From Streptomyces sp. NBC_01216 (GTDB lineage Bacteria > Actinomycetota > Actinomycetes > Streptomycetales > Streptomycetaceae), in the NCBI RefSeq assembly GCF_035994945.1, contig NZ_CP108679.1:81946-145945 (forward strand): 64,000 nt of DNA, given 5' to 3'. A program made the translations under genes and the position numbers. How positions within the stretch are numbered: the first letter of the stretch is position 1; each line of letters starts with the position of its first letter. The notes below the pieces were generated by a model. The model had not been told where the DNA came from and made no database searches. It was given only the letters and a program-made list of their open reading frames with translations. Shown here one piece after another: positions 17,676-26,944 of the stretch.

Positions 17676-18695
17676 TCAGACTTCCAGTCCGCGGTCGCCG
17701 ATGAGCCGTACGTAGACGTCTTCGAGGGAGGGCCGCAGCGTGCGCAGCGACGTGACGCCGTGGTCGGCCAGCAGGTGCAGCAGTCGCGGAAAGTCGTCCT
17801 GGGAGCGGACGAGGACCCGGACGGTCGGGCCGTCGGCGGTGACCGAGGTGACGCCGGGTACTTCGGCCAGCGTCGAGGCTAGGGCGGCGTCGACGCCGCC
17901 CAGTTCGATGCCTTGCGCGGCGGATACCAGCTCGGCCACCGCTTGTGGCGAGCGGGTGGCGACGACTGTGCCGTCGCGGACGAAACTCACGCGGTCACAG
18001 AGGCTTTCGGCCTCGGCCATGTCGTGGGTTGCCAGCAGGATCGTGCGCTGCTCGTCGCGCAGTTCGCCGATCAGCTTGCGGAACTCGCGGGCGGCGACCG
18101 GGTCCATGCCCATGGTCGGTTCGTCGAGGAACAGCACCCGGGCGTCCCCGATCAGTCCGCGGGCCAGGTGGAGCCGCTGCTTCATGCCGCGCGAGTACGT
18201 TTCGACCCGCGCGTCCGCTTTCGCCGCCAGCCCGAGCCGGTGCAACAACTCCTCGGTACGTGACCGCAGCACCTTGTGCGGGACTTTTTGTACGGCGCCC
18301 CAGAACTCCAGGTTCTGCCGGGCGGTCAACCGGGTGTAGAGGCCGCGTTCGCCGCCCATGACGACGCCGATCAGCCTTCGTACCTGGTGGCTGTCGCGTA
18401 CGACGTCGTAACCGCAGACCGCCGCCTGGCCGGTGGTCGGCAAGAGGATGGTGCTGAGAATCTTGACGAAGGTGGTCTTGCCCGCGCCGTTCGGGCCGAG
18501 GAGCCCGTGCACTTCGCCCTGCGCCACGGTCAGGGAGAGGCGCCGTAGCGCACGTACCGGGGGTTTCTTCTTGCGGGTGAATTCCCTGACAAGATCCACC
18601 GCCGCTATGGCGGGCGTTCCGGGGCCGCGTTGCGGCGGGGGTACCGGGACGCTCAACAGTGCGGGCGTCGCCGGGGCCCATGTTCCTACGGACAT
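17676..18695 (-). CDS. ABC exporter ATP-binding protein
   Basis: A 339-residue ATPase with Walker A GLLGPNGAGKTTFVKIL, signature TYSRGMKQRLHLARGL, Walker B RVLFLDEPTMGMDP and a switch His in LLATHDMAE. It carries the DrrA-type C-terminal extension found in drug exporters. The ATG at 18695 is preceded by AAGGAG; the ORF extends further upstream without a ribosome site. First gene of the minus-strand operon, so the cluster promoter should lie in 18696-18906. Confidence 0.93.
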   Translation of the reverse strand: MSVGTWAPATPALLSVPVPPPQRGPGTPAIAAVDLVREFTRKKKPPVRALRRLSLTVAQGEVHGLLGPNGAGKTTFVKILSTILLPTTGQAAVCGYDVVRDSHQVRRLIGVVMGGERGLYTRLTARQNLEFWGAVQKVPHKVLRSRTEELLHRLGLAAKADARVETYSRGMKQRLHLARGLIGDARVLFLDEPTMGMDPVAAREFRKLIGELRDEQRTILLATHDMAEAESLCDRVSFVRDGTVVATRSPQAVAELVSAAQGIELGGVDAALASTLAEVPGVTSVTADGPTVRVLVRSQDDFPRLLHLLADHGVTSLRTLRPSLEDVYVRLIGDRGLEV

Positions 18696-18906
18696 CGAAT
18701 CACTCCTTGAGCGCCGGGTGCCGCGGGGTTGCGAGGTCGGCAGGAATGAATCTCGCCGCACGCCCTATCGCTCCGGCATGCCGAGCGTATTCGCGCCGGG
18801 TCAGGGCCGGGATAGTGCGGTGATAACGCTGGCATGCCGTCGCGATACGCGTCGGGCCGAAGCTGGTTACGAAGCGACACGGATCGGACGACAAAGGAGA
18901 ACCGCA

Positions 18907-19056
18907 ATGGACCTCACCAAGGCAATCGCCGCCGCAATGCTCGTCGCCATCTCGCTGGTCGTGGGCGCCGCGAGCGTTCAGCACCAGCTCGTGCGGGGTC
19001 ACGCCACCGTGTCGGTCGCCAACGGGACGGCCGACGACAACACGCCGTGGACGTGA
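18907..19056 (+). CDS. 49-aa secreted or membrane peptide beside the SARP regulator
   Basis: ATG preceded by a near-ideal AAAGGAG ribosome site 7 bases away. The peptide has an N-terminal basic residue, a hydrophobic helix (AIAAAMLVAISLVVGAA) and a polar C-terminus ending NGTADDNTPWT. This looks like a signal peptide or single-span peptide with a short mature tail. It is divergent from the exporter operon and ends 20 bases before the convergent end of the SARP gene. No family recognised. A signalling role together with the TPR-containing regulator is a hypothesis. Confidence 0.65.
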   Translation: MDLTKAIAAAMLVAISLVVGAASVQHQLVRGHATVSVANGTADDNTPWT

Positions 19057-19076
19057 CGGGCGGGCGCTCGCCGGCG

Positions 19077-21992
19077 CTATCCGCCCGGAGTGACCGGCCT
19101 GCCGAGGACTGCGGCCATATCCGCCCGGAGGGCGGCGACCCCGCTGTGGTCCGCGATCCGCTCCCGGACCATGAGCGACTGCGAGTAATACCAGATGGCC
19201 TGGTCCGTACGGCGCAGATGCAGGTGGACGTGGCCGAGGTCGTGCAGGAGGTGCCCCTCTCCGACCAGATCACCGCTCGCTCGGACCATGGCGAGCACCT
19301 CTTGCAGAATCCTTTCTGCAGCTTCGTACTGCTCCTGGTACATCAGCATCTGGCCGAGCCGCCGCAACGTCAGCGCCTGGCCCCGGTCGAAACCCGCCGA
19401 CCGGCAGATTCCGAGCGCCTCGTCGAGATAGGAACGGGTGCGCTCGAAATCCGAGCGGCGCATCGTGATGTGCGCCATCTCGCCGAGCACATACGCCCGG
19501 CCGATGCTGTCCTCGGCCCGTGCGAAGTTCCGCTCGGCGCTCCCGTAGAGGGCCAGTGCCCGGTCGCTGTCACCGCGGTGCCGCTCGATGCGCGCCAGGT
19601 CACGTAGACACAGCGCCTGACCGGTCGCCTCCTCGACCAGTTCGAAGGTCCTCAGGGCGGCCGTCAGATAAGGACTCGCCGCCTCGTACTCGTGGCGGTA
19701 CAGGTGCAGGGTGCCGAGCGAGCCGAGGACCGCCGCCTGGCCGAGTTCGTTGCCCGCTTCCCGTACTGCGGCCAGCGCCACCCGGTGAGTGCTCTCCCAC
19801 AGTTCGGGGTAACCCCGTGCCTCGAACAGCGTCACCAACGTGGTGGCCAGCTCCCAGCATGACTCGTCGAGCCCGGCCCGGGCCGCGAGCTCGACCGCAT
19901 TCGACAGATTGCCCTGCTCGCTCTCCAGCCACGCCAGGCCATCGCGGAGGTGCCGTCGGACGTAGTCCTCCGGTGGATGCCATCGTTCGGCGCGGCCCGA
20001 CACGATCGTGTACGCGCCGCCGTATATGTCCCTGTGGGCCCGTTCCGCCAATGCCAACCAGCCGCCGACCGTGTGCCGCACCGCCGCAGCCCGTTCTTCC
20101 TCCGGGACCTCCGAGGTCAGCCGGTCGTGCGCGAAGGTCCGCACGATCTGCGGCAGCCCGCACATGAACTCCCCACCCTGGTCCACCCCAGCGATGTCGA
20201 GCAGGCGCATGTCGACGAGCGGTTCCAGCAGGTCGGCGGGGTGCGGAGTGTGGTCGTCCGTCAGGGCCGCCCCCAGCCAGCCCGGCACCACCGGCCCACC
20301 GGCCAGGCTGAGCAGGCACAGCAGCCGGCGGTCGGCCGCCGCCAGGCCGTCGTAGCTGAGCGACAGGCTCGCCCGGATCGAGAGCTCGCCGTGTGCCAGC
20401 TCGTCCAGCTGGCGGTGCTCGTCGTTGAGCCGATGCCACATCGAGGCCAGCGACCAGTGCGGCCGCGCGGCCAACCGCGCGGCGATGATGCGTAGTGCGA
20501 GAGGCAGCCCGCCCACCAGACCGACGAGGACGCGTGCCGCCTCCGCCTCGTCCGCCACCCGGTGCTCCCCGATGATGCGCCCGAGCAGCCGGATGGATTG
20601 CTCCGAATCCAGCGGCTCCAATTCGAAGCTGCGCGTGCCCGGCAACGCCGTGAGCCGCCCGCGGCTGGTGACCAGCACGGCACTGCTGCCGGTACCGGGC
20701 AGCAACGGCATCACCTGCGACTCGTTCATCGCGTCATCCAGCAGCACCAGGACCCGGCGGTCGGCCAGCAGGCTGCGATACATCTCCGCGCGCTCGTCCA
20801 GCGACTCGGGGAGGGCCTGGCCGGGGATACCCATCGCCCGCAGGAACCGTCCCAACGCCTGCGCCGGGTCCACGGGTTTTTCGCCGAGCCCCCGCAGATC
20901 GCAGTAGAGCTGTCCGTCCGGGAAGTGATCGGTCGCCAGGAGGTGCGCCACGTGCGTGGCCATCGTGCTCTTGCCGACACCGGGCCTGCCGAGCACCAGG
21001 ACCACGCTCAGCATCCCCTGCTCCTGCCGCTCGGTCACCGCCGCGCAGATCGTCTGGACGATGTCGTCGTTGCCCGCGAGGTCGCCGAAATCGGCGGGCA
21101 GTTGCCGGGGGATGACGACCGGATCGGAAGCGGCCTCGCGCTCGTCCGCCGCAGCGGGCGGCGCCGCCTCGGCGGGAGGTCGGTCCGCCGGTTCACCGGC
21201 GGGCGTCAAGCCGAGGTCGTCGGCCAGGATCGCCTCCATCAGGTCGCGCAGATCCTTGCCCGGATCGAGACCCAGTTCCTCGGCGAGCAGTACCCGGCCC
21301 TGCTGGTAGACCTCCAGGGCTTCCGCCTGTCGGCCGGAGCGGTGCAACGCCACCATGAGGTGTCCCCGCAGCTGCTCCCTCAGCGGATGGGCGGCGACGA
21401 ACTGCCGCAACTCGCTGACCAGGTGGTCGTGGTGACCCAGGTCGAGTTCCAGCCGCAGACACGTCTCCCGTACCTCCAAGCGGCTCTCGTCCAACTGCGC
21501 TGCCACGCGGGCCAGGACCTCACTGGAAATACCGGTCAGGCACCGGCCCCGCCACAGGTCTTCCGCCAAGCGCAGCCGCTCCACAGCGGGTTGCGTGAAG
21601 CCGGTACGGGCCAGGTCACGGGCCTCGCTCACCAGTCGACGGAAGTTCCCGATGTCGGTTGCCTCCTCCGGCGCCCGCAGGACGTACCCCTGGGCGCGTG
21701 TCTCGATGGCAGCGACGGCTCCGCCGCCGGACAGCGCCTTGCGCAGCTTGCAGACACACATCTGGACCTGGGTGCGTGCGGTTTCCGGCGGCTCCTGCGG
21801 CCAGATGGCGTCCACCAGGTAAGTGGTCTCCACCACCCGGTTCAGATTGAGTACCAGAGCAGACAGAACGACCTCTTGTCGGCCCGATGCCACGTGCACG
21901 GCCCCGGTCTCGCCGTCAACCTCCAGCGGCCCGAGCACCCGTATGGGAGCAGACGCTACGCCGCCGCCCTCGTGATCTGCCGACCTCGCCAT
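19077..21992 (-). CDS. SARP/AfsR-like transcriptional regulator
   Basis: A 971-residue regulator. Order of parts: OmpR-type winged helix (about residues 17-105, IRVLGPLEVDG ... GYVLRAP), bacterial transcriptional activation domain (about 110-260), an NB-ARC/STAND ATPase with P-loop LVLGRPGVGKSTMA (about 333-346) and Walker B VLVLLDDAMNES, and tetratricopeptide repeats filling roughly residues 700-960. This is the AfsR architecture, normally a pathway or pleiotropic activator. Start 21992 is chosen for a GAGGCAGG site; alternatives lie upstream. It is the likely activator of the divergent-side cluster. Confidence 0.92.
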   Translation of the reverse strand: MARSADHEGGGVASAPIRVLGPLEVDGETGAVHVASGRQEVVLSALVLNLNRVVETTYLVDAIWPQEPPETARTQVQMCVCKLRKALSGGGAVAAIETRAQGYVLRAPEEATDIGNFRRLVSEARDLARTGFTQPAVERLRLAEDLWRGRCLTGISSEVLARVAAQLDESRLEVRETCLRLELDLGHHDHLVSELRQFVAAHPLREQLRGHLMVALHRSGRQAEALEVYQQGRVLLAEELGLDPGKDLRDLMEAILADDLGLTPAGEPADRPPAEAAPPAAADEREAASDPVVIPRQLPADFGDLAGNDDIVQTICAAVTERQEQGMLSVVLVLGRPGVGKSTMATHVAHLLATDHFPDGQLYCDLRGLGEKPVDPAQALGRFLRAMGIPGQALPESLDERAEMYRSLLADRRVLVLLDDAMNESQVMPLLPGTGSSAVLVTSRGRLTALPGTRSFELEPLDSEQSIRLLGRIIGEHRVADEAEAARVLVGLVGGLPLALRIIAARLAARPHWSLASMWHRLNDEHRQLDELAHGELSIRASLSLSYDGLAAADRRLLCLLSLAGGPVVPGWLGAALTDDHTPHPADLLEPLVDMRLLDIAGVDQGGEFMCGLPQIVRTFAHDRLTSEVPEEERAAAVRHTVGGWLALAERAHRDIYGGAYTIVSGRAERWHPPEDYVRRHLRDGLAWLESEQGNLSNAVELAARAGLDESCWELATTLVTLFEARGYPELWESTHRVALAAVREAGNELGQAAVLGSLGTLHLYRHEYEAASPYLTAALRTFELVEEATGQALCLRDLARIERHRGDSDRALALYGSAERNFARAEDSIGRAYVLGEMAHITMRRSDFERTRSYLDEALGICRSAGFDRGQALTLRRLGQMLMYQEQYEAAERILQEVLAMVRASGDLVGEGHLLHDLGHVHLHLRRTDQAIWYYSQSLMVRERIADHSGVAALRADMAAVLGRPVTPGG

Positions 21993-22236
21993 GCGTAACC
22001 TGCCTCTGTGGTTTGGCCAAGCCATCCCGAGCCCGGATGGCGGCCGCACGGGGAATGCGTGCCGCCTCAGCCACCTGGCCGCAACCGTCAACCATGCACC
22101 AATGCCGCCCTTGTCAGGCACGCGCTGGCGACGCCGGACGCGCGGAAGGTTGAAAAGCGATCAGGACACTTTACATCCCCTTTGGGAGAAGGGTAGTTGA
22201 TCGCCAGTACGTCGGCGGACAAGGTAAACAGGACTA

Positions 22237-23319
22237 GGTCCTGTCTGAAGTTCGGATCATGAGGGCGGTGTGATGCTGCGGAGCCAGAGCATCGCACCGC
22301 ACAGGTGCAGTCCGGCTTCGTAGCTGGTTGGGGTCTTGTCGTAGCGGGTGGCGATGCCCCGCCAGTTTCGGAGACGGTTGATGCACCGCTCGACGGTGTT
22401 TCTCTCCTTGTAGAGCGCGGAGTCGTGGCTGACGGGGCGGCCTCCCTTGCGGCCTTTCTTCTTCCGGTTGGCGGCCTGGTCCTTCTTCTCCGGGATGACG
22501 GCCTTGATGTTGCGTTTGCGCAGGTGAGCACGGTTGCTGCGGGACGAGTACGCCTTGTCGCCGGCTATGGCGTCCGGCCGGGTCCTCGGGCGCCCGACCG
22601 GCCCGCGGACCTTCACCTTCTCCAGCACCGGGACGAACTGCGGACTGTCACCGCACTGCCCGGGCGTGAGCACGAACGCCAGCGGACGGCAGCGCCGGTC
22701 AGCCGCCAGATGAATCTTACTGGTCAGCCCACCCCTCGAACGCCCCAGGTCAGCGGCGGTCAAGCGGATCCGGTACCGTCGGCGAACCCGGCGTCGCTCC
22801 TCGCGGGCGGGGTCCTCTTCCTGCCGGTCTTGCGGCTGTTGTCCTTCCACCAAACCCCCTTTTCGGCCTCGACAGCCGCCTCCAGGGCTGCCAGCTGCTC
22901 CGGATCCAGGATCATCCCGGCGGCATGGTGGTGTGCCCGTGCTGTCGCCGAGTCCACGCTGACCAGCCCCAGGTCGACCTGGTCGCGGGCGGCAGCTTCC
23001 GCGATCACCATCTCCATCAGATTCTGGAAGATGCCCTGCTTCGCCCAGACCTGGAAGCGGTCGTAGGAACTCTGCCAGGGGCCGAACTCCTCCGGCAGGT
23101 CGCGCCACGGGCTGCCGGTCCGAAAGCGCCACATCGCCGCGTTGAAGTATTTCCGCAGGTCGGGGATAGGCCCGACCGCGGCGATCGGGAGATGGGGCTC
23201 AATCAGGGACCACTGCTCGTCGGTGAGATCGCCTCGCGCCATGGCCACTTGACTACCAAGGACACCCCGTCGCGCGCAGGCGATCCCACACATTCGTGAT
23301 CTGGACTTCAGACAGGACC
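22237..23319. mobile_element. IS5-family (IS427-group) insertion sequence, copy 1
   Basis: A 1083-bp element with terminal repeats starting GGTCCTGTCTGAAGT at both ends, flanked by TA within CTAG. A second copy of identical length lies at 48125-49207 and differs by at least two bases. The right end directly abuts the IS630 element, sharing the TA. Confidence 0.9.
22257..23242 (-). CDS. IS5-family transposase in two overlapping frames
   Basis: The first frame starts at 23242 (MARGDLTDEQWSLIEPHLP) and carries the first DDE Asp in LVSVDSATARAHHHAAG. It stops at 22760. The second frame continues RLTAADLGRSRGGLTSKIH, with the second Asp in AIAGDKAYSS and the Glu in KERNTVERCINRLRNW. IS427-group elements make the full enzyme by programmed frameshifting, so the element is probably intact. 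The same arrangement in copy 2 supports that over random damage. Confidence 0.88.
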
Positions 23320-23368
23320 TAGTGCAGCAGGTCGCAAGTCCTGTTCGGGTTGAGCGTCCTGCACTCGC

Positions 23369-23707
23369 TCACGCTTCGTAGTCAGCGAGATGGACGAGGG
23401 CGGCCGTCTCGAAGGCGTCGTCGGGGCTGCCCTCCCACCGACCGGTGTGCAGGAGCTGGGGGATATAGGAGTCCGAGGCAGGGTCGTACAGGGCGAAGGT
23501 CCACCGGTCGCCGCCGAGGTACTCGATGCGGCACAGCGGGATGCGCTCCTGCTCTTCCTCCGGGCCGACCAGGGCCGCGAAGTAGCCGAAGGAGCCGCGC
23601 CAGCGGGTGTCGACCTCGGTGAGGGCGGGCCAGCGGCCGCTGGTGACGGCGCAGTGGTCGACGCGGTCGTCGACCACTGCCTTGAGCGGGCGCGGCGGAA
23701 CGGGCAC
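23369..23707 (-). CDS. Hypothetical passenger protein inside IS630 element, 112 aa
   Basis: A GTG-started frame reading PVPPRPLKAVVDDRVDHC, then RWRGSFGYFAALVGPEEEQE, ending HTGRWEGSPDDAFETAALVH LADYEA. It has many aromatic and acidic residues and a soluble, compact, single-domain appearance. No domain recognised. It lies wholly between the left inverted repeat and the divergent transposase, so it moves with the element. The stop is 15 bases inside the repeat. Confidence 0.65.
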   Translation of the reverse strand: MPVPPRPLKAVVDDRVDHCAVTSGRWPALTEVDTRWRGSFGYFAALVGPEEEQERIPLCRIEYLGGDRWTFALYDPASDSYIPQLLHTGRWEGSPDDAFETAALVHLADYEA

Positions 23708-23805
23708 GGGGGAAGTCTGCCGCACACCGCCCCGGGCCGGGCGGGGGCGCGGGCACGGCATGATCGCTGCGGTCCCGCATCTCCTCGCGCTCCGGAGCGT
23801 CCCCG

Positions 23806-24923
23806 ATGGCCCATCCGCCCGCCGCCGCACTGCATCTGACCGCTCGTCGACAACGCAAGCTGCTCGCCATGGTCGGCGCCCCGAGCTGCCCGCAGGCGAT
23901 CGCGCTGCGCGCACGGATCGTGCTGCTGGCCGCGGACGGCCTGGCCAACAGCACGATTGCCGCCGAGCTGGGCTGCAGCGAGCCGACCGTGCGCCGGTGG
24001 CGGCTGCGCTTCGCCCGGCACGGCGTGCCGGGCCTGTTCGACCACCCACGCAGCGGCCGCCCGGACAGGTACGGGCCCAGCGAGCGCCTGGCCGTCATCG
24101 CCGTCGCCACCTCCCTCCCGCCCGAGGGCGCCGCCCGCTGGACACAGGCGCTGGTCGCCGGGCATCTGGCGACGCGAGGCATGGCGCTCTCGCGCGCAAC
24201 CGTGCGCCGCGTCCTGGCCGAGACCAGGGTGCGCCCGCATAAAATCCGCGGCTGGCTCAACAGGGCCGACGACGACGCCTTCTGGTCCCAGGCCGGCGCC
24301 GTGTGCCGCCTCTACCTCGACATCCCCGCCGACACCCTCCTCGTCAGCGTCGACGAGAAGACCGGCATCCAGGCCCGCTCCCGCATCCGCCCCGCCCAAC
24401 CCGCCAGCCCCGGCCGCGACCGGCGCGTCGAGTTCGAGTACAAGCGCCACGGCACCGTCTCGATCGTCGCCGCCATGGACGTGGCCACCGGCCAGGTGGT
24501 CGCCGAGCGCGTCGAGCGCAACGACTCCGCGCACTTCATCCGCTTCCTGGCCATGCTCGACCGCAGCACCGACCCGGCCCTGCGCATCCACCTGGTCATG
24601 GACAACGGCTCCTCCCACACATCCAGGGCCACCCGCGCCTGGCTCGCCGCCCACCCCCGGTTCACCGTCACCCCAAGCACGCCAGCTGGCTGAACATGAT
24701 CGAGCAGTGGTTCTCCGCCCTGACCCGCCGCGTCCTGCGCGGCGGCGACTTCGTCTCCCGCGACGACCTCGAAGCCAAGATCACCGCGTTCACCGTCAGG
24801 CACAACCGCACCGCCCGCCCCTACCGGTGGCGCTACGACGCCGACGCCGAGCACGCCCGCTACCTCGCCCGCCGCCCCCAACACCAGGAGCCCGCCCGGG
24901 ACAGCCTCACGAAGGCCGCATGA
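23806..24923 (+). pseudogene. IS630-family transposase with frameshift
   Basis: The N-terminal HTH (STIAAELGCSEPTVRRWRLR) and catalytic core (LLVSVDEKTGIQARSR, HLVMDNGSSHTS) are in one frame to about 24690. The C-terminal block HASWLNMIEQWFSALTRRVL with the final Glu continues one base out of frame to 24923. This may be a one-base deletion near CCCCAAGCACGCC or programmed frameshifting, which occurs in some IS630 elements. Full length if joined. Confidence 0.85.
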
Positions 24924-25017
24924 CCACCACACCACGTCACCAGCAACCCGAACAGGACTTGCGACCTGCTGCACTAGTGATATCCATTTCTTCTAGTGGA
25001 TCCGAGAAGGGGACCCC

Positions 25018-25887
25018 GTGACCTCAGCGACCCGACAGCCTGAGACGCTGCCCTCCAGCGTTCCACCCCGGCTGATCGCGACGGATCTTGACGGCACTCT
25101 CCTACGCGATGACCAGTCGGTCTCCGAGCGCACGGTCGCCGCACTGGCCGCGGCCGAGGAGGCCGGCATCGAGGTGTTCTTCGTCACGGGTCGCCCGGCC
25201 CGCCTGATGGACGTCGTCAGCTACCACGTCCACAGCCACGGGCTGGCGATCTGCGGCAATGGCGCCGCCGTGGTCGACCTGCACGGCGGGCCCGGTACCC
25301 ACCGCTTCGTCAAGGTCCGAGAGCTCGCCCGGGAGAACGCGGTCGACGCCGTACGACTGCTGCGGGACGCCGCGCCTGGCACGCTCTACGCCGTCGAGCA
25401 GACGTACGGCTTCCGCCAGGAACCGGCGTATCCGAAGCTGCACATAGAGATCCCGGACATCCTCGCGCCAGCCGAGGAACTGCTCGCTGCGGACGCCCCG
25501 GGCGCCCATGAGCCGGTGCTCAAGATCCTCGCCTACCACCCGGAAATGGACCCGGACGCCTTCCTCACCCTGGCCCGCCTCGCCATCGGCGACCGCGCGA
25601 GTATCACCCGGTCCAGCCCCAGTGCGCTGCTGGAGATCAGCGGTCCGGGCATCTCCAAGGCGAGCACGCTCGCGCTGTGCTGCGCCGAACTCGGCATCTC
25701 CAATGAGGAGGTCGTCGCCTTCGGCGACATGCCGAACGACGTGGAGATGCTCACTTGGGCAGGCCGGTCGTACGCCATGGGCAACGCGCACCCGGACGCG
25801 ATCGCTGCGGCCTCCGGACGGACGGCAGCCAACAACGAGGACGGAGTGGCCGTCGTGATCGAACGCATCCTCGCGGAGCAGTTGTAG
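25018..25887 (+). CDS. Cof-type HAD-IIB phosphatase
   Basis: A 289-residue HAD-superfamily hydrolase. Motif I is IATDLDGTLLRDD (Asp23 nucleophile, Asp25), motif II is a Thr in FFVTGRPAR, and motif IV is VAFGDMPNDVEML. The type IIB cap lies between motifs II and III. It starts at GTG after GAAGGGGA. Family members dephosphorylate sugar phosphates, FMN, PLP or, for E. coli Cof, HMP-pyrophosphate. The gene stands alone between insertion sequences, so its operon partners are lost or absent. Confidence 0.9.
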   Translation: MTSATRQPETLPSSVPPRLIATDLDGTLLRDDQSVSERTVAALAAAEEAGIEVFFVTGRPARLMDVVSYHVHSHGLAICGNGAAVVDLHGGPGTHRFVKVRELARENAVDAVRLLRDAAPGTLYAVEQTYGFRQEPAYPKLHIEIPDILAPAEELLAADAPGAHEPVLKILAYHPEMDPDAFLTLARLAIGDRASITRSSPSALLEISGPGISKASTLALCCAELGISNEEVVAFGDMPNDVEMLTWAGRSYAMGNAHPDAIAAASGRTAANNEDGVAVVIERILAEQL

Positions 25888-26944
25888 CGAAGCTTCCCCT
25901 TGACAGCTCTGGGGGAAGGTCCGTGTGTTCGACCGCGGGGCACACGGCCGGGTGAGGGACGCGGCAGTACTTCGTGTGGGGGTCGGCACCGGGGAACGCG
26001 ACTCCCTTGCTGAGATGCCAGCGCATCTTCGCCGGGACCGGGGCCTCCCCCTGAGTGGTGGACACGCTGATACTGTGGTGTCGGTGTTCGTATTCGTTGG
26101 GGCTGAGGTGGCCGTTGGCGGAGTGTCGGCGGCGGGTGTTGTAGCGGGTCAGCCAGGCGAAGACGGTCCTGCGGCAGGTGTCGGCGTCCCCGTAGACGTG
26201 GGCGCCCTGGAGGGTCTCGCGTTTCAGGGAAGCGTGGAAGCTTTCGCAGGCCGCGTTGTCCGCGCTGGTGCCGACCGCGCCCATCGACCGTGTGACCCCG
26301 AGTTGGTCGCAGAGGCCGACGAAGGCCCGGGATCCGTATTGCGCCCCGTGGTCGGAGTGGAACACGGCGCCGTCCAGGCGGCCGCGGGTCGAGGCTGCCA
26401 TCCGCAGTGCGTCGGCGACCAGGCCGGTGCGCATGTGATCGGCGATGGACCAGCCCACGACCTTGCGGCTGAAGCAGTCCAGCACGGTCGCGAGATAGAG
26501 GAACTCCCCGCCTGCGAGCGGGAGATACGTGATGTCGCCCATGTACTTCCGCCCCGGCTCGGTGGCGGTGAAGTCCCGCTGGAACAGGTCCGGAACCGGT
26601 GAGGCTGCCGGGTCCGGGACGGTGGTGCGCACGCGTCTGCGCAGGCGGATGCCGGTGATGGAAAACGCCCGCATGATCCGGGCGACCCGCTTCTCATTGA
26701 CCCGCCGCCCTTTCTCGCGAAGCTCGGCGGTCACTCGCGGGGAGCCGTAGGCGCCGCCGGACTCGCCGTGGACCTCGCGGATCTCCTCGGCCAGGATCCG
26801 GTCCTCCCGCTGCCGGGCGGCCCGGCCCTCGGCGCCGGCGAGCCACTTGTAGTAGCTGGACCGGTTCAAGTCCAGGACTTGGCAGAGCCGCTTCACCTCG
26901 TAGGTGTTCCGATGGTCGTCAACGAACTGAAAGCGGCTCATCAC
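25751..26944 (-). CDS. IS3-family transposase OrfB with read-through tail
   Basis: The integrase core is clear: YMGDITYLPLAGGEFLYLAT, VFHSDHGAQYGSRAF and NAACESFHASLKRETL give the DDE triad, preceded by an HTH_21 region (REVHGESGGAYGSPRVTAEL). The enzyme should end at the element edge (EYEHRHH), but no stop is present there. The frame runs out of the element for about 100 residues, ending inside the antisense of the HAD gene. The tail is therefore not native. OrfB starts in an ATGA overlap with orfA. Confidence 0.88.
   Translation of the reverse strand: MMSRFQFVDDHRNTYEVKRLCQVLDLNRSSYYKWLAGAEGRAARQREDRILAEEIREVHGESGGAYGSPRVTAELREKGRRVNEKRVARIMRAFSITGIRLRRRVRTTVPDPAASPVPDLFQRDFTATEPGRKYMGDITYLPLAGGEFLYLATVLDCFSRKVVGWSIADHMRTGLVADALRMAASTRGRLDGAVFHSDHGAQYGSRAFVGLCDQLGVTRSMGAVGTSADNAACESFHASLKRETLQGAHVYGDADTCRRTVFAWLTRYNTRRRHSANGHLSPNEYEHRHHSISVSTTQGEAPVPAKMRWHLSKGVAFPGADPHTKYCRVPHPAVCPAVEHTDLPPELSRGSFATTAPRGCVRSRRPLRPRCWLPSVRRPQRSRPGARCPWRTTGLPK

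Larger units (their letters stand above)
23322..24974. mobile_element. IS630-family element with passenger gene
   Basis: About 1.65 kb bounded by near-perfect inverted repeats of roughly 32 bases beginning GTGCAGCAGGTCGCAAGTCC at each end, flanked by TA (23320-23321 and 24975-24976), the IS630 target. Besides the transposase it contains an oppositely oriented gene (23369-23707) between the left repeat and the transposase. The left end coincides with the right end of the IS5 element. Confidence 0.88.

Noticed and set aside
11923..19056. Lanthipeptide or other RiPP cluster with the 49-aa ORF as precursor
   Set aside because: The short peptide has a hydrophobic signal-like N-terminus, only two Thr and one Ser-like target in its tail, no Cys, and lies on the opposite strand behind the exporter operon. 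No cyclase is encoded.
25751..26039. C-terminal 100 residues of the IS3 OrfB frame as a genuine domain
   Set aside because: They lie outside the element repeats and are antisense to the HAD gene. This is read-through, not a domain.
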